Source: Castellaniella sp036379515 (GTDB lineage: Bacteria; Pseudomonadota; Gammaproteobacteria; Burkholderiales; Burkholderiaceae_B). From it: 64,000 nucleotides of DNA. Shown here in pieces: positions 8,288 to 16,930 of this stretch (the first letter of the stretch is position 1; each line of letters begins with the position of its first letter). Position numbers and translations under genes: made by a program. The stretch is taken from the NCBI RefSeq assembly GCF_036379515.1, contig NZ_DASVGN010000016.1, positions 1 to 64,000 of the forward strand, given 5' to 3'. Under the pieces are notes generated by a model. It was given only the letters and a program-made list of their open reading frames with translations, was not told where the DNA came from and made no database searches.

Positions 8288-9010
8288 TCAAATTCTCTAC
8301 TTATCGCCCCCAAAGCCGCTCCCCTCTCGAAGGTCGCACGTCTCCAGCTCCACGATGTCATCGTGGAACAATTGCGCAATTTCGTAGTGGAAGGCTCTAT
8401 TGCTCCAGGCACCAAGCTCAACGAGCGCGAGCTATGCGATACGCTGGGAATCTCGCGCACGCCGCTACGCGAGGCTATCAAAGTGCTTGCGGCGGAGGGG
8501 CTGGTTGAGATCACGCCCAACCGTGGGGCCTCGGTTTACCAAATGTCCGAAGCCGAGATCCGCGAAATGTTCGAGCTCATGAGCTGCCTGGAAGGCTTCT
8601 CAGGGCTACTTGCCTGTCAGCGCATCACAGAAGAAGAAATTACTGAAATCAAGGCCATGCATTATGTAATGCTGGCTTGCCATGCTAAGAAGGATCTGCC
8701 CGGGTACTACAAGCAGAACAGTCTGATCCACGATCACATCAATCAGGCGGCGCGCAACGCCGCTCTGCGGCAAGTGTACCTGGCGACGAACCGCCGCCTG
8801 CAATCTCTGCGCTTTCGGTCCAACTTTGAGACAGCCAAGTGGGACAAGGCCATGGGGGAGCACAGCGAGATGATCGAGGCACTCGAAGCCCATAACGGCG
8901 AGCGCCTGTCCATCATCTTGCGAGACCATTTGCTCGAAAAACGGGACGCGGTGCTCCGCGTCCTTGCAAGCGACTCAGGCACGCCACTCAACGAAAGCAG
9001 CGTGGCCTGA
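8279..9010 (+). CDS. GntR-family transcriptional regulator, FCD type
   Basis: A 243-residue repressor-type regulator. Residues about 20-85 form the GntR winged helix (QLHDVIVEQLRNFVVEGSIA, LNERELCDTLGISRTPLREA, GLVEITPNRGASV). Residues about 95-225 form the all-helical FCD ligand domain, with its metal-site histidines probably including those in SLIHDHINQAARN and MGEHSEMIEAL. Such proteins sense small organic acids. The position between the glyoxylate-type operon and the second GlcG gene suggests control of both. Two matching 15-bp near-palindromes upstream, one over the start codon, look like its own operators. Confidence 0.9.
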   Translation: MQNSNSLLIAPKAAPLSKVARLQLHDVIVEQLRNFVVEGSIAPGTKLNERELCDTLGISRTPLREAIKVLAAEGLVEITPNRGASVYQMSEAEIREMFELMSCLEGFSGLLACQRITEEEITEIKAMHYVMLACHAKKDLPGYYKQNSLIHDHINQAARNAALRQVYLATNRRLQSLRFRSNFETAKWDKAMGEHSEMIEALEAHNGERLSIILRDHLLEKRDAVLRVLASDSGTPLNESSVA

Positions 9011-9021
9011 TACCTAGCCGC

Positions 9022-9429
9022 TTACGCCAGCTTCAGCGCCGCAATACCTGCCTTGGCGATCTCTGCGTCTTGCGCCGACTTCACACCTGAAACCCCCACG
9101 GCACCGACCACTTGCCCATCGGCCACGATGGGCACGCCGCCTTCCATGAAGACCAGATCAGGCACCGACAAAAAGGCGTAGCGCCCGCCATTGATGGTTT
9201 CTTCGTACCCACGCGATTCCTTTTGCCCCACGGCAGCCGTGCGGGCTTTGCCCGGTGCAATCACCGCAGTCATGGGCGCCGCACCATCCAGGCGAAGCAA
9301 TCCCAGAAGATGGCCGCCATCATCTACTACGGAAATCGTCACCTTCCACCCGTTCGCGGTCGCGTGCTCACGAGCCGCCGCCAGCACCGCTGCGACGTCA
9401 TCGGCCGTCAATGCAAATTTTGTCTTCAT
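9022..9429 (-). CDS. GlcG/HbpS-family protein (copy 2)
   Basis: A 135-residue GlcG/HbpS (DUF336) protein plainly paralogous to the one at 6813-7226. It shares the VTISVVDDGGHLLG core, APGKARTAA and EGGVPIVADGQVVGAVGVSG. The start is set at the ATG at 9427-9429, with GGAGAGATC just upstream; a longer open frame extends upstream without supporting signals. It is divergent from malate synthase G and only 11 bases from the end of the GntR gene, again tying this family to glycolate/glyoxylate genes. The function within the pathway is unknown. Confidence 0.87.
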   Translation of the reverse strand: MKTKFALTADDVAAVLAAAREHATANGWKVTISVVDDGGHLLGLLRLDGAAPMTAVIAPGKARTAAVGQKESRGYEETINGGRYAFLSVPDLVFMEGGVPIVADGQVVGAVGVSGVKSAQDAEIAKAGIAALKLA

Positions 9430-9545
9430 GCTGATCTCTCCAGAAAAGGGGGTGCAACACCCCATCGGGGCACTGGGCCCACGCGGTAAAACCACAGTCT
9501 AGCCGGCTGAGCGAAGTCAATACCATCGCCACAACATACTTTAAG

Positions 9546-9560
9546 TATATGCTGCATATA
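9546..9560. promoter_or_regulatory. Candidate operator palindrome upstream of glcB
   Basis: TATATGC-T-GCATATA is a perfect 7-bp-arm palindrome in the divergent region between glcG copy 2 and malate synthase G. It shares the ATGC core of the 8141 and 8273 elements but not their TTTTG/CAAAA arms. A regulator binding here could control both genes. Confidence 0.45.
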
Positions 9561-9570
9561 GGGATTGGTC

Positions 9571-9600
9571 TTTCAACTCTTATAGAAGACTACCTATAAT
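9571..9600 (+). promoter_or_regulatory. Likely glcB promoter
   Basis: A consensus -10 box TATAAT is at 9595-9600. A weak -35 candidate TTTCAA is at 9571-9576, with 18 bases between. Transcription would begin about 30 bases before the chosen malate synthase start at 9635. Confidence 0.45.
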
Positions 9601-9634
9601 GCTGGATAACGCAAAAGTCCAACAGGAACGTCAA

Positions 9635-11809
9635 ATGTCAGATCGAATCTCCGCACACGGCCTCCAGGTGGCAGGGTCCCTGCACCAGTTCATCGAGCAC
9701 GAAGCTCTGCCTGGCACTGGGGTCCAATCGGCCGCCTTCTGGAAGGGCCTGTCCGACATCATTCACGATCTCGCTCCCAAGAACCGCGCGCTGCTGGCTG
9801 AACGCGACCGCATCCAGGCCGCCATGGACAAGTGGTACGCGCAGCATCCGGGCACGGTGAAAGACCCCGCGGCCTACCGGGCGCATCTGAAATCCATCGG
9901 CTACCTGAAGGACGTGCCGGCCCAGGTGAAGGTCACCACCGACAACGTGGACACGGAAGTCACTGTGCAAGCCGGTCCGCAGCTGGTGGTGCCGATTACC
10001 AACGCCCGCTACGCACTCAACGCCGCCAATGCACGTTGGGGCAGCCTGTACGACGCGCTGTACGGCACGGATGCCATTTCCGACGAAGGCGGGGCGGGCA
10101 AGACAGCCACCTACAATCCGGCACGCGGCGCCAAGGTCATCGCCTTCGGTCGCCAGTTCCTGGACGACAACGTCCCGCTGGCCACCGGTTCACACAAAGA
10201 CGCGGTGAGCTACTCCGTGGTCGGCGGTGTGCTGGAGGTCGCCCTGAAGGACGGCACGCACACCAGCCTGCGCAACGTCGAAGCCTTCCTGGGCCATCGC
10301 GGTGCAGCCAATGCGCCCGAGGCCGTCGTGATGGTCCACCACGGCCTGCACTTTGAAATCCAGTTCGACGCGCAACACCCCATCGGCAAGACCGATGCGG
10401 CGCACGTCAAAGACATTTTGCTGGAATCCGCCGTCACCACCATCATCGATCTGGAAGACTCCATCGCTGCTGTAGACGCCGACGACAAGGTGCTGGCCTA
10501 CCGCAACTGGCTCGGCCTGATGAAGGGCGACCTGATCGAAGAACTGGTGAAGAACGGCAAGAAGATCACACGTCGCCTGAACGCCGACCGCGAATACGTG
10601 GCGCGCGACGGCAGCAAGGGCACGCTGCACGGCCGTGCGCTGCTCTTCATCCGCAACGTGGGCCACCTGATGACCAACCCGGCCATCCTGGACCGCGACG
10701 GGCACGAAGTGCCCGAGGGCATTCTGGACGCCGTCTTCACGTCGCTCATTGCCATGCACGACCTGAAGTCGCGCCAGAATTCGCGTACCGGCTCCATCTA
10801 CATCGTCAAACCCAAGATGCATGGCCCGGACGAAGTCGCCTTCGCCAGCGAACTCTTCGGTCGCACCGAACAGCTGCTGGGCCTGGCACCCAACACGGTC
10901 AAGATGGGCATCATGGACGAGGAGCGCCGTACCAGCGTCAACCTCAAGGCCTGCATCGCAGCTGCCACTGCGCGCGTGGTGTTCATCAACACCGGGTTCC
11001 TGGATCGCACGGGCGACGAAATCCATACGTCCATGCACGCCGGCGCACTGGTGCGCAAGGGCGACATGAAGAATCTGGAATGGATCAAGGCCTATGAGCT
11101 GAACAACGTCCAGAGCGGCCTGGAATGCGGCCTGCGTGGCCACGCTCAGATCGGCAAGGGCATGTGGGCCATGCCGGATTTGATGGCTGACATGCTGCAG
11201 CAAAAAATTGGCCACGTGAAGGCCGGTGGCAACACGGCCTGGGTGCCGTCGCCTACGGCTGCCACGCTGCACGCCCTGCACTACCACATGGTGGATGTCG
11301 TCCAAGTACAGAAATCGCTGGAAGGACACCATGAAGACTATACCGACCGCATCCTGACGGTCCCGGTCTCGTCCGACCCTCATTGGACGGCGGAAGAAGT
11401 CCAGCAAGAGCTCGACAACAACTGCCAAGGCATCCTGGGCTACGTGGTGCGCTGGATCGACCAGGGCGTGGGCTGCTCCAAGGTGCCCAACATCCACAAC
11501 GTGGGGCTGATGGAAGACCGTGCCACGCTGCGTATTTCCAGCCAACACATCGCCAACTGGCTGCTGCACGGCATCACGAACCGTGATCAAGTCGAGAAAA
11601 CCCTGCGCCGCATGGCCGCCGTGGTGGACAAGCAAAACGCGGGCGATGCACTCTACGAACCCATGGACGGCCATTTCGACACGTCCTGCGCCTTCAAGGC
11701 CGCCAGCGACCTGATCTTCAAGGGCCTGGAACAGACCAATGGCTACACCGAGCCGCTGCTGCACCACTGGCGTCAGGTGAAGAAGGCCGAGCAAGCCAAG
11801 AAAGCCTGA
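9635..11809 (+). CDS. glcB: Malate synthase G
   Basis: A 724-residue protein, the length of the monomeric G isoform that condenses glyoxylate with acetyl-CoA to give malate. Recognisable blocks include IDLEDSIAAVDADDKVLAYR, SIYIVKPKMHGPDEVAFASE, NTVKMGIMDEERRTSVNLKA, and near the C-terminus VRWIDQGVGCSKVPNIHNVG followed by LMEDRATLRISSQHIANW. The start at 9635 is chosen because AGGAAC precedes the ATG and MSDRISAHGLQVAGSL aligns with family N-termini. A strong bidirectional terminator follows. With the serine-glyoxylate-type aminotransferase and GlcG genes it forms the glyoxylate-consuming core of this region. Confidence 0.97.
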   Translation: MSDRISAHGLQVAGSLHQFIEHEALPGTGVQSAAFWKGLSDIIHDLAPKNRALLAERDRIQAAMDKWYAQHPGTVKDPAAYRAHLKSIGYLKDVPAQVKVTTDNVDTEVTVQAGPQLVVPITNARYALNAANARWGSLYDALYGTDAISDEGGAGKTATYNPARGAKVIAFGRQFLDDNVPLATGSHKDAVSYSVVGGVLEVALKDGTHTSLRNVEAFLGHRGAANAPEAVVMVHHGLHFEIQFDAQHPIGKTDAAHVKDILLESAVTTIIDLEDSIAAVDADDKVLAYRNWLGLMKGDLIEELVKNGKKITRRLNADREYVARDGSKGTLHGRALLFIRNVGHLMTNPAILDRDGHEVPEGILDAVFTSLIAMHDLKSRQNSRTGSIYIVKPKMHGPDEVAFASELFGRTEQLLGLAPNTVKMGIMDEERRTSVNLKACIAAATARVVFINTGFLDRTGDEIHTSMHAGALVRKGDMKNLEWIKAYELNNVQSGLECGLRGHAQIGKGMWAMPDLMADMLQQKIGHVKAGGNTAWVPSPTAATLHALHYHMVDVVQVQKSLEGHHEDYTDRILTVPVSSDPHWTAEEVQQELDNNCQGILGYVVRWIDQGVGCSKVPNIHNVGLMEDRATLRISSQHIANWLLHGITNRDQVEKTLRRMAAVVDKQNAGDALYEPMDGHFDTSCAFKAASDLIFKGLEQTNGYTEPLLHHWRQVKKAEQAKKA

Positions 11810-11827
11810 TTCGACAACAGGCATACG

Positions 11828-11864
11828 AAAAAAGCCTGGTCCCCATCGGGGCCAGGCTTTTTTT
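11828..11864. terminator. Bidirectional rho-independent terminator between glcB and argD
   Basis: An A run, GCCTGG-T-CCCC, a short ATC loop, GGGGCCAGGC and then seven Ts. The stem is 10 bp with one bulged base, and the flanking A and T runs make it work for both converging transcripts. Confidence 0.9.
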
Positions 11865-11881
11865 AACGCCAATTCAGGGGA

Positions 11882-13072
11882 TCAACGGCGAACTTGCGCC
11901 ACCAGCTCATCCAGCCAAGCCAGCATGGTGTCGACTTCATCGGCCGAGACGTTCAGCGCCGGCATGAAGCGCAGCAAATTGCCGCGGGGAGCGTTGAGCA
12001 GCAAGCCTTCAGGGGCGCGATCACGCGCGGCCTGCACCAGAGCGGGACCATCATCACGATCCATGATCAGGGCCCGCAGCAGGCCCATGCCACGCTCACC
12101 CTTCATGCCCCACTTCGCCGACAGGCGCTTGAGGCCCTCGGACAGCTGTGCACCACGAGCATTGACGGATTCCATGAAGCCAGGTGCGGTCATGGTGTCG
12201 AAGATCGCCACGCCCACCGCCGTCATGAGCGGGTTGCCGTTGTAGGTGCCGCCCTGATCGCCATGCTCAAAGCAACTGACTGCCTCGCGCGCGCATAGGG
12301 CAGATAGCGGTACACCGCCACCGATGCCCTTGCCCAGCGTCATGATGTCGGGCTCGATGCCCGCATGTTGATAGGCAAACAGCCGGCCGGTACGCCCCAT
12401 GCCGGTCTGGACTTCGTCCACGATGAGCAGCAGGCCACGCTCACGCGTCAGTGCGCGCAGGCCCTGCAGGAATTCGGCCGTGGCCGGGAGGACACCGGCT
12501 TCACCCTGCACGGGTTCGAGCATGACGGCCACGGTCTGGTCGTCAATGAGCGCCCGCACGGAATCAAGATCGTTCAAATCCGCCTTGGGGAAGCCTTCTA
12601 CCTGCGGCGCAAATTTCTTGTCCCAACCCGGCTTGCCGGAAGCCGACATGGTCGCCAGCGTGCGTCCATGAAAGCTGTGATCGAAGGTGATGATCTTGTA
12701 CGCACCCTTGCGATGCAGCTGCCCCCACTTGCGGGCCAGCTTGATCGCCCCTTCGTTGGCCTCGGCACCGCTATTGGCGAAGAACACACGATCGAAGCAC
12801 GAAGCCCCGACGATGCGCTTGGCCAGCTCAATGGACGGCTGGTTGTAGAAGGCGGGCGACGGGTTGAACAGCGTATTGGCCTGTCGGGTCAGGGCTTCGA
12901 CCATCACTGGGGCGTTGTGCCCCAGGCAATTCACCGCCCAACCCTGGATGAAATCCAGGTAGCGCTTGCCCGCCTGGTCTTCGAGCCAGGCACCTTGCCC
13001 GCGCACAAAGACCAGTTCAGGACGTGAAGTGATTTCCATCAGGGCATTGAGCCCTGCACGATCGATAGCCAT
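11882..13072 (-). CDS. argD: Acetylornithine aminotransferase (class III)
   Basis: A 396-residue class III PLP aminotransferase. Visible motifs include RVFFANSGAEANEGAIKLAR, TFDHSFHGRTLATMSASG, LLIVDEVQTGMGRTGRLFAY and the Schiff-base lysine in IMTLGKGIGGGVPLSA. The enzyme converts N-acetylglutamate semialdehyde to N-acetylornithine in arginine synthesis and often doubles as succinyldiaminopimelate aminotransferase. The start at 13070-13072 gives MAIDRAGLNALMEITSRPEL, the usual N-terminus; the open frame runs 31 codons further without a site. It is monocistronic here and shares a terminator with glcB. Confidence 0.88.
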   Translation of the reverse strand: MAIDRAGLNALMEITSRPELVFVRGQGAWLEDQAGKRYLDFIQGWAVNCLGHNAPVMVEALTRQANTLFNPSPAFYNQPSIELAKRIVGASCFDRVFFANSGAEANEGAIKLARKWGQLHRKGAYKIITFDHSFHGRTLATMSASGKPGWDKKFAPQVEGFPKADLNDLDSVRALIDDQTVAVMLEPVQGEAGVLPATAEFLQGLRALTRERGLLLIVDEVQTGMGRTGRLFAYQHAGIEPDIMTLGKGIGGGVPLSALCAREAVSCFEHGDQGGTYNGNPLMTAVGVAIFDTMTAPGFMESVNARGAQLSEGLKRLSAKWGMKGERGMGLLRALIMDRDDGPALVQAARDRAPEGLLLNAPRGNLLRFMPALNVSADEVDTMLAWLDELVAQVRR

Positions 13073-13443
13073 GAGTAAGAGTTCCACCCCAGGAGACGCA
13101 GCGCACTTGCACCGCCAAAGAAGGTATTTTAGCGTCACCAGCGACGCAACGACGCCCTTGATCACCCAATGAGCGATCTACCTCCGGCTCTCATGGTCAC
13201 CACCAACCCGAAAGAAGGCGCGGTGCTTTGACGATCAAAATGCTGCGGTCGCACAAAAATCTGAAATAACTACCCCTTAACCTGGGCTTAACACGGACGC
13301 ACAAAAAGTGAGTCGGCTATTCCACCCCCCTGGCCGATAATCTAAAAGCCGGTTGACGCGATTCACCAACGGGCCTGCGTCCATTTGCATGCCTGCGTAA
13401 CGCCACACCGGGGATCTCTTAATTCACGAAGGCAAACATCAAT
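13073..13443. other. Intergenic region between argD and the carbamoylase gene
   Basis: About 370 bases with no convincing coding sequence. It must hold the divergent promoters of argD and of the 13444 operon, but I see no promoter, operator or hairpin strong enough to name. A TTGACG at 13354-13359 lacks a matching -10 at the right spacing. Confidence 0.5.
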
Positions 13444-14379
13444 ATGAACAATAGTCGAACGCTCGGGTTGGCCGTCGCTCAAATGGGACCTGTGAACTTG
13501 GCGGATTCGAAGGAAACAGTAGTCGCCCGATTGATAGAGATGATGCGCGATGCCAAATCAAGGGGCGCCGAAGTCGTCGTATTCCCCGAGCTTGCATTGA
13601 CGACATTTTTCCCACGATATTGGATGGAGGATCAGCAGGAAATCGACCGGTTCTTTGAAAAGGCAATGCCAAATCCGCAGGTCCAACCGTTATTCGACGA
13701 GGCCAAGAAACTGGGAGTGGGCTTTTACCTTGGCTACGCAGAACTTACACCAAATGGCCGAAGATTCAATACATCGATATTGGTCGAGAAAAATGGAGAT
13801 ATCGTAGGCAAATATCGAAAGATCCACCTGCCGGGGCACTCGGACCATAAAACCGGCGTCCCATTCCAACATCTCGAAAAGAAATACTTCGAGGTCGGGG
13901 ATCTGGGGTTCCGTGTCTTCAACCTGCACGACACTCAATTCGGCATGTGCCTCTGCAATGATCGCCGCTGGCCCGAGACCTACAGGGTCATGTCTCTGCA
14001 AAGCGCAGAGATCGTGGTCCTTGGCTACAACACTCCATCGATCAATATCCACTGGAACGAACCAGTGCATCTGCGTACGTCGACACACCTGATTTCACTG
14101 CAGGCAAACGCATACCAGAACGCGCTCTGGGTTGCCGCGGCCGCGAAATGTGGTTCGGAAGACGGATTCCACATGATAGGAAGTTCCGTCATCGTCGCCC
14201 CTACAGGCGAAATCGTGGCGCGCGCGCTGACGGAAGAGGACGAAGTCATTGCCGTCAAGGCAGACCTGCAAATCGGCGAGAACTTCCGAAAACACGTCTT
14301 CAACTTCGCCAAGCACCGCAGGCCGGAGCACTACCGGCTGATCGTGGAACGCGTCGGGGCAGGCGAACCTTTGGAATGA
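13444..14379 (+). CDS. N-carbamoyl-D-amino acid hydrolase (nitrilase superfamily)
   Basis: A 311-residue carbon-nitrogen hydrolase with the full pattern of D-carbamoylases, which split N-carbamoyl-D-amino acids to D-amino acid, CO2 and ammonia. The Glu-Lys-Cys triad is E49 (VVFPELALTTFFPR), K126 (GKYRKIHLPGH) and C171 (FGMCLCNDRRWPET). Other family blocks are FQHLEKKYFEVGDLGF and SSVIVAPTGEIVARAL, and the C-terminus FNFAKHRRPEHYRLI matches that of known D-carbamoylases. It begins the large plus-strand operon and is followed 18 bases later by a hydantoinase gene, the enzyme that normally supplies its substrate. Confidence 0.9.
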   Translation: MNNSRTLGLAVAQMGPVNLADSKETVVARLIEMMRDAKSRGAEVVVFPELALTTFFPRYWMEDQQEIDRFFEKAMPNPQVQPLFDEAKKLGVGFYLGYAELTPNGRRFNTSILVEKNGDIVGKYRKIHLPGHSDHKTGVPFQHLEKKYFEVGDLGFRVFNLHDTQFGMCLCNDRRWPETYRVMSLQSAEIVVLGYNTPSINIHWNEPVHLRTSTHLISLQANAYQNALWVAAAAKCGSEDGFHMIGSSVIVAPTGEIVARALTEEDEVIAVKADLQIGENFRKHVFNFAKHRRPEHYRLIVERVGAGEPLE

Positions 14380-14397
14380 GCTGGAGTGAAAACAACC

Positions 14398-15876
14398 ATG
14401 GATAGCCGCTTCGATCTGACCATTCGCAATGGACGAATCGTAACCGACACTGAAATCATAGACGGTGACGTGGGGATTCGCGATGGTTGCATCGCCGCAA
14501 TAGGGCCAGAATTACCTGCTGGACTGCGGGATATCGACGCGGCCAAAAAATGGGTGCTTCCAGGTGGTATCGACAGTCATTGTCACGTGGAGCAGCTCTC
14601 TGGAATGGGGATGATGTGTGCGGACGACTTCTACTCCGCCACGGTATCCGCAGCCTTTGGTGGCACGACCACCATCATCCCATTTGCGGCTCAGCACCGA
14701 GGGATGAAGATCCCCGACGTGGTGAAAGATTACTCGGAACGCGCGCGCACCAAGGCAGTGATTGACTACGGCTTTCACCTCATCTTGGCCAACCCGGACG
14801 ATGACACCATGACGCGGGACCTCCCAGAAGCCATACGTGGGGGCATTTCGTCGCTCAAGATTTACATGACGTATGACCGTCTGAAACTGGAAGACATTCA
14901 GTTCCTGGATGTTCTGGAACTGGCTCGCGAGCACAACGCGCTTGTGATGGTTCACGCGGAGAACAACGACATCATCAAGTGGTTGGCGAAACGCCTGATC
15001 GAGCGTGGCCATACGGCACCAAAGTTTCATGCCGTAGCACACGACCCACTGGCCGAGGCCGAAGCCACGAACCGCGCCATTACGTTTTCGCGTCTCGTCG
15101 ACACACCGATTCTCATCGTACACGTCTCGGGTGGAGACACCGTGGGATTGATCCGCAGCGCCAGAACGCTCGGAGCACACATATTGGCAGAAAGTTGCCC
15201 ACAGTATTTGTTCCTCACCGCCGGGGACCTCGACCGGCTCGGGCTGGAGGGCGCGAAGTTTTGCTGCTCCCCACCTCCACGAGATGCGCAGGCCCAAGAA
15301 GCCATATGGGACGGATTTTCAGACGGAACGCTCGCCACCTACTCGTCCGACCACGCTCCCTATCGTTTCGACGCGACCGGCAAACTTCCTAAAGGAGATC
15401 AAACCACCTTCAAGGACATGGCCAACGGAGTCCCGGGCCTGGAGCTTCGCATGCCGTTGCTGTTCAGCGAGGGTTTTCTCGCTGGCCGCATCGACATTCA
15501 CGAATTCGTGCGGCTGACAGCATCAAACCACGCTGATTTGTACGGCCTGTCTCCCAGGAAAGGGCGCATCACCGTCGGAGCCGACGCGGATATCGCCGTC
15601 TGGAACCCGGCACGCGAGACACGCATCACCTATTCCGACCTGCACGATCAAGTCGGCTATACGCCCTACGAGGGGCGAGTGGTCAAAGGTTGGCCAGAAA
15701 TCGTCATCTCTCGCGGGCGCATCGTCATCGAAGATCAACAGCTGCACGTCGAGCGCGGCAGTGGCCAGTACCTTCAGCGTGGAGCACCGCGCCTGAGTTG
15801 GCCTGAGAAGAAAGCCCCCCTGCACGGACAAGGCAGCTTCATCAAGTCGGCCATGGCCGCCGCAAAAGGAGACTGA
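14398..15876 (+). CDS. D-hydantoinase/dihydropyrimidinase-family amidohydrolase
   Basis: About 492 residues of the cyclic amidohydrolase superfamily. Metal ligands are visible: H61 and H63 in GGIDSHCHVEQ, the carboxylated lysine K154 in SSLKIYMTYD, later histidines in LVMVHAENNDII and ILIVHVSGGD, and the aspartate in TYSSDHAPYRF. The enzyme would open a hydantoin, dihydropyrimidine or related cyclic imide to an N-carbamoyl product for the carbamoylase encoded upstream. I set the start at the ATG at 14398 (GGAG upstream); a GTG at 14386 is possible. SHCHVEQ in place of the commoner PHTHxE, and the SGMGMMCADDF loop, suggest a non-standard substrate pocket. Confidence 0.87.
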   Translation: MDSRFDLTIRNGRIVTDTEIIDGDVGIRDGCIAAIGPELPAGLRDIDAAKKWVLPGGIDSHCHVEQLSGMGMMCADDFYSATVSAAFGGTTTIIPFAAQHRGMKIPDVVKDYSERARTKAVIDYGFHLILANPDDDTMTRDLPEAIRGGISSLKIYMTYDRLKLEDIQFLDVLELAREHNALVMVHAENNDIIKWLAKRLIERGHTAPKFHAVAHDPLAEAEATNRAITFSRLVDTPILIVHVSGGDTVGLIRSARTLGAHILAESCPQYLFLTAGDLDRLGLEGAKFCCSPPPRDAQAQEAIWDGFSDGTLATYSSDHAPYRFDATGKLPKGDQTTFKDMANGVPGLELRMPLLFSEGFLAGRIDIHEFVRLTASNHADLYGLSPRKGRITVGADADIAVWNPARETRITYSDLHDQVGYTPYEGRVVKGWPEIVISRGRIVIEDQQLHVERGSGQYLQRGAPRLSWPEKKAPLHGQGSFIKSAMAAAKGD

Positions 15877-15935
15877 ACCAGCGCACCGAATCACGCCCCA
15901 TCTGCAATCGCACACCTTTTCCCTCGAGCCGTCGG

Positions 15936-16892
15936 ATGACCATTTATCTTAGTGACGAAGCCATCGCCTGCACACTGCCTCTCGCAAGAGCAATCGACTG
16001 CGTTCGTATGGCGTTTTCCGATCTCGCGTCGGGACAAGCCCAAAATGCAGTCAGAAATCGCATGGCCTCAGGCTCGGCAGTGATGAACGTCATGTGGGCA
16101 TCATCTCAAGGCAGTGGCGCGATGGCAGTCAAGAGCTATGTGACTGCGGGGCACGGCGTCACCCATGGATCGGCCCTTTCGCTCGCGATCTACTCCACGG
16201 AGACAGGCGAGTTGCTTGCCCTGATGGAAGCAAACATTCTGGGCCGAATACGCACGGCTGCGGCTACAGTCATCGCCACACGGATGATGGCCAACGCCAA
16301 CCCTGCAACACTCTCCATCTATGGCACCGGATTCCAAGCGGAATATCAAGTGGAAGCACTGCTGAGTTCCGTGAACACACTCACCAGGGTCTACGTAGTC
16401 GGTAGAAACGCAGAGAAAAGAGATGCATTCGTCGAGAAGCTTTCCACGGGTGCCAGAGACGTGGAGTTCCTCTCGGCCGATCCAAGAACGGCCGCGGCAT
16501 CGGCGGACATCATCGTCACCGCAACCAACTCACGGGAGCCACTTTTCGACGCCACCTGGCTGAGGCCGGGAGTGCACATCAATGCCGTCGGATCAAACGC
16601 ACCCGAAAAGGCGGAGATCAGCAGGGCAACGCTGGAACGAGCCAATCTCATCGTCGTCGACGACTTGGCTGTAGCGCAACAAGAGTGTGGCGACCTTATT
16701 GTGAATCAATGGAGCATGGATCGCATGAATACGCTGGGTGAGTTGATCCTTGGGAGGGCGAAGACGCGGACTGCGACTGACGACATCACGCTCTTCGAAT
16801 CACAGGGACTCGCGCTGCAGGATCTCATGTGTGGTTTGGCTGTTACGAAGGAGGCAGAAAAAATGGGCTTAGGAATCAAATTAACAGGCTGA
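15936..16892 (+). CDS. Ornithine cyclodeaminase/mu-crystallin family protein
   Basis: A 318-residue Rossmann protein of the ornithine cyclodeaminase/mu-crystallin family. It has the substrate arginine/lysine region (VRNRMAS, AVKSYVTAGHG), the nucleotide-binding fold beginning TLSIYGTGFQAEYQVEAL, and GVHINAVGSNAPEKAEI typical of the family. Members include ornithine cyclodeaminases, imino-acid reductases and alanine dehydrogenases, so the reaction is not fixed by sequence. Next to a D-carbamoylase it could handle the released amino acid, for example as an imine reductase or amino acid dehydrogenase. That role is inference. Confidence 0.82.
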   Translation: MTIYLSDEAIACTLPLARAIDCVRMAFSDLASGQAQNAVRNRMASGSAVMNVMWASSQGSGAMAVKSYVTAGHGVTHGSALSLAIYSTETGELLALMEANILGRIRTAAATVIATRMMANANPATLSIYGTGFQAEYQVEALLSSVNTLTRVYVVGRNAEKRDAFVEKLSTGARDVEFLSADPRTAAASADIIVTATNSREPLFDATWLRPGVHINAVGSNAPEKAEISRATLERANLIVVDDLAVAQQECGDLIVNQWSMDRMNTLGELILGRAKTRTATDDITLFESQGLALQDLMCGLAVTKEAEKMGLGIKLTG

Positions 16893-16930
16893 TCAACTTG
16901 ATCTTTACCTAAACGAAAGGAGACTGGATC

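Noticed and set aside
10190..11872. A 560-codon open frame antisense to malate synthase G
   Set aside because: It lies wholly opposite a clear glcB, has no family resemblance, and is explained by high-GC codon bias of the sense gene.
13354..13359. TTGACG as a promoter -35 for the carbamoylase operon
   Set aside because: No acceptable -10 box occurs 16-18 bases downstream.
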